DNA from: an uncultured Nocardioides sp.
GTDB lineage: Bacteria; Actinomycetota; Actinomycetes; Propionibacteriales; Nocardioidaceae
NCBI RefSeq assembly: GCF_946885725.1
Contig: NZ_CAMPGZ010000056.1
Coordinates: forward strand, 1 to 20,764
Length of the DNA: 20,764 bases
Direction: 5' to 3'
The notes under the pieces are model-generated. The model was not told where the DNA came from. It ran no database searches and saw only the letters and a program-made list of their open reading frames with translations. Both the position numbers and the translations under genes were made by a program. Every line of letters starts with the position of its first letter. Position 1 is the stretch's first letter. Positions 1 to 8,500 of this stretch are shown one piece after another.

Positions 1-754
1 GGTCGCCGAACGCGTCGAAGTCCTCGCGGAACAGCACCTCGACCCGCTCCTTGAGTCCGTCCGCCCACACCTCGCGCGACATCGGCACCGGCGTCTCGTT
101 GGCCCGGGGCACGTAGAGCTCCTGGTCCTTGCCGATCGCCTGGAGGTGCGCGTGCAGGTCGGCGGTCATCGACTTGAAGTCGGTCAGGTCGTAGATCCGG
201 GTGTAGGGGATCTTGTCGGGCTGCAGGGCGCGCACCTGCGGGCGGAAGTGCAGGTCCTCCTTGAGCTCGGGGTGCGTCGTCCAGGGCGCCATCTCCACGA
301 ACGTGCGGAAGTCCTCGACGATGTCGGAGGCCTTGGTCGGCACGCGCGGGAAGAACGGCTCGTCGCCGAAGTGCCGGAGGTAACGGTTGGCTCGCACGAG
401 GAACTTCGACTGCCAGGCCGACCACAGCCGGCTCCACGGGTCCCGCAGCGCGCCGAACACGAACCAGCCGTTGTCGGGGCTGATCTGCGCCACCTCGTCC
501 GCCGGCATGGTGTGCACGGCCTGGACGTGCTGCAGCAGGGAGCGGCCCGGGTGGATGGTCATCAGCCGGCTCTGCATCCCGCTGGCGACGGTGTCGATGC
601 GGCGGTGGTCCTCGCCCGCGAGGTCGGCCACCATCCACTTCAGCGTCGTGCAGGCCACCTTCGCCGCGGACACGTAGACGACCTTGTGCTCGGGCAGCAC
701 CCAGGTGTTGAACGGGACGGTCTGGAAGGTGCTCGGGTGCGGCTGGTGCGGCAT
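1..754 (-). CDS. Sulfotransferase family 2 protein (partial, C-terminus off the left edge)
   Basis: Translating the minus strand from the ATG at 754 gives 251 open codons that run off the window edge, so the C-terminus is missing. Residues 24-44 (VVYVSAAKVACTTLKW) match the 5'-phosphosulfate-binding loop of PAPS-dependent sulfotransferases, and residues 99-117 (VFGALRDPWSRLWSAW) match the 3'-phosphate-binding segment with its conserved Arg and Ser. This pattern is typical of the Sulfotransfer_2 (carbohydrate sulfotransferase-like) family, which moves sulfate from PAPS to hydroxyl groups on sugars or lipids. The acceptor cannot be told from sequence. No signal peptide or membrane helix is visible, so it is probably cytosolic. 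The start is supported by a TAGGCT hexamer exactly 7 nt upstream. The gene is divergent from pruA with about 90 bp between starts. A generic P-loop protein is the main alternative, but having both motifs makes that unlikely. Confidence 0.85.
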   Translation of the reverse strand, partial: MPHQPHPSTFQTVPFNTWVLPEHKVVYVSAAKVACTTLKWMVADLAGEDHRRIDTVASGMQSRLMTIHPGRSLLQHVQAVHTMPADEVAQISPDNGWFVFGALRDPWSRLWSAWQSKFLVRANRYLRHFGDEPFFPRVPTKASDIVEDFRTFVEMAPWTTHPELKEDLHFRPQVRALQPDKIPYTRIYDLTDFKSMTADLHAHLQAIGKDQELYVPRANETPVPMSREVWADGLKERVEVLFREDFDAFGD

Positions 755-761
755 ATGGCCC

Positions 762-767
762 AGCCTA
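762..767 (-). promoter_or_regulatory. -10-like TAGGCT for a leaderless sulfotransferase start
   Basis: On the minus strand TAGGCT fits the actinobacterial -10 consensus TANNNT and lies 7 nt before the ATG at 754. Transcription would therefore begin at or next to the start codon. No Shine-Dalgarno sequence is seen in that spacer. No clear -35 is visible. Confidence 0.5.
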
Positions 768-833
768 GGCGGCGTCGCCCGCAACGTCGTACCCGCGCCC
801 GGTGGCGGAGTTGGTCGTGGTACGGCGTGATGA

Positions 834-839
834 GACCAT
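834..839 (+). promoter_or_regulatory. Weak -10-like GACCAT before pruA
   Basis: GACCAT keeps the A at position 2 and the T at position 6 of the -10 hexamer and ends 7 nt before the ATG at 847, the same spacing as at other starts in this window. The first base is not T, and no ribosome binding site or -35 is obvious, so the call is tentative. Confidence 0.25.
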
Positions 840-846
840 CGGCGGC

Positions 847-2475
<1,629 letters not shown>

Positions 2476-2503
2476 GCGCACCGGCCCCTACCGGCACAGA
2501 CAC

Positions 2504-2538
2504 ACGAAGGCCCCGGACATGTCGTCCGGGGCCTTCGT
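2504..2538. terminator. Bidirectional hairpin terminator between convergent pruA and the old yellow enzyme gene
   Basis: There is a perfect 15-bp inverted repeat with arms ACGAAGGCCCCGGAC at 2504-2518 and its complement at 2524-2538, around a 5-nt loop. It sits 28 nt after the pruA stop and 23 nt before the stop of the convergent gene at 2561. The symmetry, with GAAGG and CCTTC at the base, would serve both directions. Confidence 0.85.
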
Positions 2539-2560
2539 CGTGGGTGCGCCTTTCTCAGCG

Positions 2561-3634
2561 TCAGGCGCTGAGGGCCGGGTAGTCGGTGTAGCCGCGGTGG
2601 TCGCCGCCGTAGAACGTGCTCGGGTCGGGCTCGTTGAGCTCCGTGTCGAGCTCCCAGCGGCGGGGCAGGTCCGGGTTGGCCAGGAACTGCCGGCCGACCG
2701 CGACGGCGTCGGCGAGGCCGAGGTCCAGCATCTGCTGGGCGCTGTCCTTCGACGTGACATTGGCGAAGCCGTCGTTGGCGACGAGCACGCCGCCGAAGAG
2801 ACCGCGCAGCCGCTTGACCAGGTCCTCGCGGGGGTCGTTGTGCACCGAGAGGTACGCGATGCCGAGCGGGGCGATGCCCTCGACGAGCGCGCTGTACGTC
2901 GCGTCCATGTCCTCGGCGTCGTCCTCGACCGCGCCGTTGGCGCCGTTGCCGGGGGAGATGCGCAGGCCGATCCGGTCTGGGCCGATCGCGTCGGCGACGG
3001 CGGTGACGACCTCGATCGCGAACCGGGCGCGGGCAGCGGGGCTGCCGCCGTACTCGTCGGTGCGCAGGTTGGTGCTGGGCGCGAGGAACTGGTGGATCAG
3101 GTAGCCGTTGGCACCGTGCACCTCGACGCCGTCGAGGCCCGCGGCCACGGCGTTGCGGGCGGCCTGCACGAACTCCTCCACGACGCCCGGGATCTCGGCG
3201 GTGGTGAGCTCGCGCGGCAGGGCCATCGGCTTCATACCGCCGGCGGTGAACATCTCGCCGGGAGCCTGGACGACGCTGGGTGCGACCGTCTCGAGGCCGC
3301 CCTTGTTGTCGGGGTGCGCGACGCGGCCGGCGTGCATGAGCTGGACGACGATGCGGCCGCCGCGCGCGTGCACGGCGTCGGCGACGCGGCGCCAGCCCTC
3401 GACCTGCTCGTCGGTGTGGATGCCGGGGGTGTTCAGGTAGCCCTGGCCGACGGCGCTGGGCTGGGTGCCCTCGGTGACGATGAGCGCGGCGGACGCGCGC
3501 TGGGCGTAGTACTCGGCCATCAGCTCGGTCGGCACCATGCCCTCGGCGGCGGCGCGCGAGCGGGTCATCGGCGCCAGCACGATGCGGTGCGGCAGGTCCC
3601 AGCTCTTCATCGTCAGCGGTTCGAACAGCGTCAT
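2561..3634 (-). CDS. Old yellow enzyme family NADH:flavin oxidoreductase (alkene reductase)
   Basis: This 357-residue FMN-dependent TIM-barrel enzyme is expected to reduce activated C=C bonds of enones, or nitro compounds and nitrate esters, with NAD(P)H. Visible signatures are RIVLAPMTRSRA (17-29) for flavin contact, VVQLMHAGR (96-104), the substrate-carbonyl pair H173 and N176 with Y178 in EVHGANGYLIHQFL, the APSTNLRTDEYGGS segment, and the FMN-phosphate region around VANDGF and VAVGRQFLANPDLP (311-324). The overall pattern resembles the NemA/XenB-like classical OYE group. The start at 3634 opens directly with TLFEPLTMKSWDLPHRI, the usual N-terminus, and has GGAGG 11 nt upstream. An in-frame extension to 3829 is open but unlike the family. 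It is divergent from a small membrane protein gene. Physiological substrate unknown. Confidence 0.92.
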   Translation of the reverse strand: MTLFEPLTMKSWDLPHRIVLAPMTRSRAAAEGMVPTELMAEYYAQRASAALIVTEGTQPSAVGQGYLNTPGIHTDEQVEGWRRVADAVHARGGRIVVQLMHAGRVAHPDNKGGLETVAPSVVQAPGEMFTAGGMKPMALPRELTTAEIPGVVEEFVQAARNAVAAGLDGVEVHGANGYLIHQFLAPSTNLRTDEYGGSPAARARFAIEVVTAVADAIGPDRIGLRISPGNGANGAVEDDAEDMDATYSALVEGIAPLGIAYLSVHNDPREDLVKRLRGLFGGVLVANDGFANVTSKDSAQQMLDLGLADAVAVGRQFLANPDLPRRWELDTELNEPDPSTFYGGDHRGYTDYPALSA

Positions 3635-3645
3635 GTGGGGGACGT

Positions 3646-3650
3646 CCTCC
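3646..3650 (-). promoter_or_regulatory. Ribosome binding site GGAGG fixing the OYE start
   Basis: On the minus strand GGAGG lies 11 nt upstream of the ATG at 3634. The spacing is on the long side, but no other start codon lies near it. It supports the 357-residue form over the extended open frame. Confidence 0.55.
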
Positions 3651-3777
3651 GGGATCGGATCGGGAGCGTGCGTAGTTGAAGGCACAACAACCGCTCCGGC
3701 TGAGGACATTCCGGGCATCGGGGTAGCGAAGGTCACACAACGCCCGCGCCGGCGGTACGGCGCGAGCGTTGGAGCGC

Positions 3778-3783
3778 GAGAAT
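3778..3783 (+). promoter_or_regulatory. -10-like GAGAAT before the small membrane protein
   Basis: GAGAAT matches TANNNT except at its first base and ends 7 nt before the ATG at 3791. This spacing recurs in the window and argues for the second ATG (3791) over the first (3782), which would lie inside the hexamer. Confidence 0.35.
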
Positions 3784-3790
3784 GGGCGCC

Positions 3791-3985
3791 ATGCCCCTCC
3801 CGACGCCGCTCCACCTCGGCGCGCTGCACCCGTTCGAGCAGGTGCTGGTGCTGCTGGTGGCGTTCGGGCCCTTCGTGGTGCTGGGCGTCGTCGTGGCGGT
3901 CCAGCGCCGCCGCGCGGTCGCCGAGGAGCAGGCGGAAGCCGCCGCAGCCCGCGAGAAGGCTGACCCGGGGACCGGGTCGGGTTGA
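3791..3985 (+). CDS. Small single-pass membrane protein, function unknown
   Basis: The predicted product is 64 residues. After a short hydrophobic lead it has one strong transmembrane helix at about residues 17-38 (VLVLLVAFGPFVVLGVVVAV). A basic QRRR stop-transfer cluster and a hydrophilic, Ala/Glu-rich tail (EEQAEAAAAREKA) follow and could form a short helix. The charge pattern suggests the C-terminus faces the cytoplasm. I recognise no named family, though such one-helix proteins are common in actinobacteria. An ATG at 3782 would add three residues, but it overlaps the proposed -10 hexamer. The frame ends in a hairpin at 3974-3992 shared with the convergent DUF2505 gene. The call as a real gene rests on the clear membrane topology and its own promoter-like element. 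Confidence 0.6.
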   Translation: MPLPTPLHLGALHPFEQVLVLLVAFGPFVVLGVVVAVQRRRAVAEEQAEAAAAREKADPGTGSG

Positions 3986-3992
3986 CCGACCC
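3974..3992. terminator. Hairpin at the end of the small membrane protein gene, possibly bidirectional
   Basis: GGGTCGG (3974-3980) pairs perfectly with CCGACCC (3986-3992) around a 5-nt loop that contains the TGA stop of the small gene. It lies 15 nt beyond the stop of the convergent DUF2505 gene. There is no T-run, as is common for actinobacterial hairpins. Confidence 0.45.
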
Positions 3993-4007
3993 AGGCTGCG
4001 ACAGAGC

Positions 4008-4484
4008 TCAGCCGGCGAGCCAGTCGCGACCGACGCGCGCCTCGCTGCGCAGAGCCGAGGCGAGCAGGTCGCCGATCAGCGCCTCGAGCTTGCCGCCCAC
4101 GATCGGGATCGACACCTTGATGTCGCCCTGGATCGTCTCGACGGTCTCGCCGTCGCGCTCGGAGAGCGTCACCGTCCCGCGCATGTGCCCGGGCTTGCCC
4201 GGGATCGTCACCTCGAGGTCCGCGCGGGTCGGGCCGGTCCAGGTCTCCAGCTGCTTGACCTCGATCTCGCTGCCCACGAACTTCGTCGCGAAGGACGGGA
4301 TCCCGTCCGCCGGCATGACCCGGTCGACCGTGACGGTCATGCCGTCGCCGGTGTCGCGCACCGACGACGACGAGCGCAGCGCGCCGCTGGCCTCGCAGAC
4401 CTTCTCCCGGAACGCCTCGTCGGCCAGCATCGCGCGCACGGCCTCCGCGCCGGCGGCGTACCGGATCTCATGGGTGAACTTCAT
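4008..4484 (-). CDS. DUF2505 domain-containing protein
   Basis: The product is 158 residues and fills a single domain from MKFTHEIRYAAGAEAVRAML onward. The N-terminal pattern, a central strand-rich region (GMTVTVDRVMPADGIPSFATKFVG) and the closing helix (GGKLEALIGDLLASAL) match what I know of DUF2505. That actinobacterial family resembles the START/SRPBCC fold, which encloses a hydrophobic ligand pocket. The biochemical role is unknown. No signal peptide or membrane segment is seen, so it is probably cytosolic. The start codon is 23 nt from the proposed start of the divergent tryptophan dioxygenase gene and is preceded on its own strand by TAGTCT 6 nt upstream. Lack of any room for a leader suggests leaderless translation. 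Function in tryptophan metabolism would be pure guesswork from position. Confidence 0.85.
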   Translation of the reverse strand: MKFTHEIRYAAGAEAVRAMLADEAFREKVCEASGALRSSSSVRDTGDGMTVTVDRVMPADGIPSFATKFVGSEIEVKQLETWTGPTRADLEVTIPGKPGHMRGTVTLSERDGETVETIQGDIKVSIPIVGGKLEALIGDLLASALRSEARVGRDWLAG

Positions 4485-4490
4485 GCCGGG

Positions 4491-4500
4491 AGACTACGGT
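4491..4500. promoter_or_regulatory. Shared bidirectional -10 element for DUF2505 and kynA
   Basis: The ten bases AGACTACGGT read TACGGT on the plus strand (4495-4500) and TAGTCT on the minus strand (4496-4491), sharing the central TA. The plus hexamer is 7 nt from the GTG at 4508 and the minus hexamer is 6 nt from the ATG at 4484. Both would yield leaderless messages, with any -35 lying inside the opposite gene. Confidence 0.5.
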
Positions 4501-4507
4501 GTCGGCC

Positions 4508-5404
4508 GTGACCGACGACATGGGCCAGGACAGAGGCGCCGAAGCGACCGACTACGCGGGCGAGTGGGGCGGCACCGACGTCCAGTTCGGCGAGCAGGGC
4601 GCCCGGCTGACCTACGGCAGCTACCTCCAGCTCGAGCGGCTGCTGTCGGCGCAGACCCTCGAGTCCGACCCACCGGCCCACGACGAGCTGCTCTTCATCA
4701 CCATCCACCAGGTCTACGAGCTGTGGTTCCAGCAGCTGCTGCACGAGGCCACCGCCGCGCGCGACGCGATGCTGTCGGCCCCGGCCGGCGGTCCCGACCG
4801 GGCAGCCGGGCAGCGGACCGAGCAGGACCGGCTGTGGTGGGCCCAGCACCTGCTCGGCCGGATGCACGTCATCGAGCGCGTGCTGGTGCAGCAGGTCGAC
4901 GTGCTGGAGACGATGACCCCGCAGGACTTCCTCCAGTTCCGCCAGGAGCTGGCTCCGGCGAGCGGCTTCCAGTCGGTGCAGTACCGCGAGCTGGAGTTCC
5001 TCTCCGGCGCCAAGGACCCGTCGTTCGTACGTCGGTTCAAGGGACTCACCGAGGCGGAGAAGAACCGGCTCCGGCGGCGCCTCGACGAGCCGACCCTGTG
5101 GGACGCCTTCGTGCACGTGCTGGACACGCGTGGGCTCCCCACCGGATCCGACGAGGAGATCCTCGAGGCCGTCCGCCGCGCCGCCCACGACCGCAGCCGC
5201 TACGCCGAGGTGTGGGCGCTGGCCGAGGCGCTGCTCGAGCACGACGAGCTCGCGGCGGCCTGGCGCGCCCGGCACGTGGTCATGGTGGAACGGATGATCG
5301 GCGGCAAGACGGGCACCGGGGGGTCGTCCGGCGCCGACTACCTCCGCAGTCGCCTCGACCTGCGCTACTACCCGCTGCTCTGGTCCCTGCGCAGCCACCT
5401 CTGA
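4508..5404 (+). CDS. kynA: Tryptophan 2,3-dioxygenase
   Basis: This heme enzyme opens the indole ring of L-tryptophan with O2 to give N-formylkynurenine, the first step of the kynurenine pathway. Numbering from the GTG at 4508 (298 residues), the substrate-side histidine is H67 in FITIHQVYELWFQQLLHE, an arginine that contacts the substrate carboxylate is near 145 in FLQFRQELAPASGFQS, and the heme-ligating histidine is H256 in RHVVMVERMIGGK. The following GTGGSSG loop is family-typical. LTYGSYLQLERLL is the usual beginning of the domain. GTG at 4499 and ATG at 4520 are in-frame alternatives; 4508 is chosen because TACGGT lies exactly 7 nt before it. Kynurenine formamidase and kynureninase, often adjacent, are not seen in the window. 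Confidence 0.94.
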   Translation: MTDDMGQDRGAEATDYAGEWGGTDVQFGEQGARLTYGSYLQLERLLSAQTLESDPPAHDELLFITIHQVYELWFQQLLHEATAARDAMLSAPAGGPDRAAGQRTEQDRLWWAQHLLGRMHVIERVLVQQVDVLETMTPQDFLQFRQELAPASGFQSVQYRELEFLSGAKDPSFVRRFKGLTEAEKNRLRRRLDEPTLWDAFVHVLDTRGLPTGSDEEILEAVRRAAHDRSRYAEVWALAEALLEHDELAAAWRARHVVMVERMIGGKTGTGGSSGADYLRSRLDLRYYPLLWSLRSHL

Positions 5405-5431
5405 CGGTTCGTCCCGTGCTCCGCGGTGACG

Positions 5432-5450
5432 CCCTCGGACCATTCGAGGG
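5432..5450 (+). terminator. Weak hairpin after kynA
   Basis: CCCTCG (5432-5437) pairs with CGAGGG (5445-5450) around a 7-nt loop, 27 nt after the kynA stop and upstream of the gdhB promoter. It is only 6 bp long and has no T-run, so the call is tentative. Confidence 0.3.
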
Positions 5451-5469
5451 GCCTCCGGCGCGTCCTCTC

Positions 5470-5499
5470 TTGGTGGCTTCCGAGCCCGAGGAATAGGGT
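5470..5499 (+). promoter_or_regulatory. Sigma70-type promoter for gdhB
   Basis: TTGGTG at 5470-5475 and TAGGGT at 5494-5499 are separated by 18 nt, which fits a primary-sigma promoter. Transcription would start near 5506, leaving a leader of about 50 nt before the preferred gdhB start. It is the only start region in the window with both hexamers well spaced. Confidence 0.5.
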
Positions 5500-5556
5500 C
5501 ATGCTGACGGCACAACGGCGTGCTGTTCTCGAGACGTGACAAGGGTTCGATGCTGC

Positions 5557-8500
5557 GTGCGTACGACGCTGGAAGAGACCAAGGACGACCTGATCGAGAA
5601 GGCCGCGGCGCTTGCGGCCAGTCGCAAGGGGGCGGGCAGCCCTCCCGGTGACGACGCGGCCCAGCTGCTCCGGGTCTTCTACCGCCACGTGGCCCCCGAG
5701 GACATCACCGACCGCACGGAGATGGACCTGTACGGCGGAGCGGTGAGCCAGTACAAGCTGGCCGCCAACCGCCCCCAGGGCACCGCCAACATCCACGTCT
5801 TCACCCCGACCATCGCCGAGCACGGCTGGTCGGCGGCGAACCACACGGTCGTCGAGGTGGTCACCGACGACATGCCTTTCCTCGTCGACTCGGTGACGAT
5901 GGCGCTGACCGAGTCCGGCCGCGACGTGCACCTGGTCGTGCACCCCCAGCTGCTGGTCCGGCGCGACCTGACCGGCGTGCTCCAGGAGCTCCTCGTCGAC
6001 GACGAGATGACCCCCTCGGGCAACCTGCCGCACGACGTCTTCCGCGAGTCGTGGATGCACATCGAGATCGACCGCGAGACCAGCCCCGAGGCGGTCACCG
6101 AGATCCAGCAGAACCTCGCGAAGGTGCTGCAGGACGTCCGCGAGGCCGTCGAGGACTGGCAGCGGATGCGCGCCCAGGCTCTCGACATCGTCGAGGACCT
6201 GGAGAAGAACCCGCCGCCGCTCCCCGAGAGCGAGGTCGAGGAGGGCAAGGCCCTGCTCCGCTGGCTCGCCGACGACCACTTCACGTTCCTCGGCTACCGC
6301 GAGTACAAGCTCGAGGAGAGCGCTCCCGACGAGAACGGCGAGGCCGAGATGTCGCTGCGTGCCGTCCCCGGCACCGGCTTCGGCATCCTCCGATCCGACC
6401 AGGACATGTCGCCGTCGTTCGGCAAGCTGCCGCCGCTCGTGCGCGCCAAGGCCCGCGAGAAGACCCTCCTCGTGCTGGCCAAGGCCAACTCCAAGGCGAC
6501 CGTGCACCGCCCGGTCTACCTCGACTACATCGGCGTGAAGACGTTCGACGCCAACGGTGAGGTCGACGGCGAGCGCCGCTTCCTCGGGCTGTTCTCCTCG
6601 GCGGCGTACACCGAGTCGCTGACCCGCATCCCGGTGATCCGTCGCAAGGCGCAGGAGGTCATCGACCGCGCCGGGTTCGACCCGCTGAGCCACACCGGCA
6701 AGGCGCTCATGGACGTGCTCGAGACCTACCCGCGCGACGAGCTCTTCCAGACCCCCATCGACGAGCTCGTGCCGATCGCCGAGGCGGTCCTGCACACCCG
6801 GGAGCGCCGCCAGCTCCGCCTGTTCGTCCGCCGCGACACCTACGGCCGCTACCTGTCCTGCCTCGTCTATCTGCCGCGCGACCGCTACACGACGCCGGTG
6901 CGCGAGCGGATCGCGGCGATCCTGCGCCAGCAGCTCGGCGGCGAGTCGCTCGAGTACACCGCCCGGGTCAGCGAGTCGATGCTCGCCCGCCTGCACTTCG
7001 TCGTACGCCCGCCCAAGGGCGCGACGATCCCGGACTTCGACCAGGAGGACCTCGAGCGCCGGCTCGCCGAGGCCGCCCGCTCGTGGCGCGACGACCTCGT
7101 CCAGGCCATCCACGCGGAGTACGGCGAGGAGGAGGGCGCGCGGATCAGCCGGATCTACTCCGACGCGTTCCCCGAGGCATACAAGGAGGACTACCCGCCC
7201 CGCACCGCGGCCGTGGACATCGGCCGGCTGGAGGGCCTCGAGGGCGACGAGGGCGTCAACCTGAGCTTCTACCAGGAGCTCGACGCCGGCCCGCACGAGG
7301 CGCGACTGAAGGTGTTCCGCGTCGGCAAGCCGCTGTCGCTGAGCCAGGTGCTGCCAGTGCTGAGCTCGATGGGCGTCGAGGTGATCGACGAGCGGCCCTA
7401 CGACCTCGTCGGGCTGCCGCGCGAGAGCCACATCTACGACTTCGGCCTGCGCTACCACCGCCCGATCCCCGAGGGTGGCCGCGAGCTGTTCCAGGACGCG
7501 GTCACCGCGGTGTGGAACGACCGCAACGAGATCGACGGCTTCAACACCCTGGTGCTCGCCGCCGGGCTCACCTGGCGGCAGGCCACGCTGCTGCGCGCCT
7601 ACGCGAAGTACATGCGCCAGGGCGGCACGCCGTTCGCCCAGGACTACATCGAGGACGCGCTGCGGCAGAACGTCGACATCACCCGCTACCTCGTCGACCT
7701 GTTCGAGGCGCGGTTCGACCCCGGCCGCCACGGCGACCTGGCCAGCGACTCCGAGGCGCGGGTGGCCAAGTGCGAGGAGCTGCACGAGCGGATCGGCCGC
7801 GCCCTCGACGACGTGCAGAGCCTCGACCACGACCGCATCCTGCGGTCGTACCTCACCGTCATCGAGGCGACGCTGCGCACCAACTACTTCCAGCACCAGG
7901 ACGACGGGCAGCCCAAGACCTACATCTCCTTCAAGCTCGAGCCGAACCGGATCCCGGAGCTGCCCGAGCCGCGCCCGCGCTACGAGATCTTCGTGTACTC
8001 ACCGCGCGTCGAGGGCGTGCACCTGCGCTTCGGCGCGGTCGCCCGCGGTGGCCTGCGCTGGTCCGACCGCCGCGACGACTTCCGCACCGAGGTGCTGGGC
8101 CTGGTCAAGGCGCAGATGGTCAAGAACGCCGTGATCGTCCCCGTCGGCGCCAAGGGCGGCTTCTTCTGCAAGCAGCTGCCCGACCCGAGCGACCGCGAGG
8201 CGTGGCTGGCCGAGGGCGTCGCCTGCTACAAGACCTTCATCTCCGGCCTGCTCGACATCACCGACAACCTGGTCTCCGAGAAGGTCGTGCCGCCGCGCAA
8301 CGTCGTGCGCCACGACGGGGACGACGCCTACCTCGTCGTCGCGGCCGACAAGGGCACCGCGACGTTCAGCGACATCGCCAACGGGGTCGCCCGCGACTAC
8401 GGCTTCTGGCTCGGCGACGCGTTCGCCTCCGGCGGCTCGGTCGGCTACGACCACAAGGCGATGGGCATCACCGCCCGCGGCGCCTGGGTCTCGGTCCAGC

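Noticed and set aside
2616..3104. Plus-strand open frames opposite the old yellow enzyme gene.
   Set aside because: Their composition is shadow-like, with no motif or start signal, while the minus strand encodes a complete flavin enzyme.
3675..3688. GTTG-N6-CAAC dyad between the OYE and small membrane protein genes as a possible operator.
   Set aside because: The arms are only 4 bp, no regulator gene is nearby, and such dyads arise easily by chance.
4508..5404. A kynurenine-pathway operon around kynA.
   Set aside because: Neither kynureninase nor kynurenine formamidase is visible nearby. The amidase at 13844 is of the amidase-signature type and too far away to be assigned that role.
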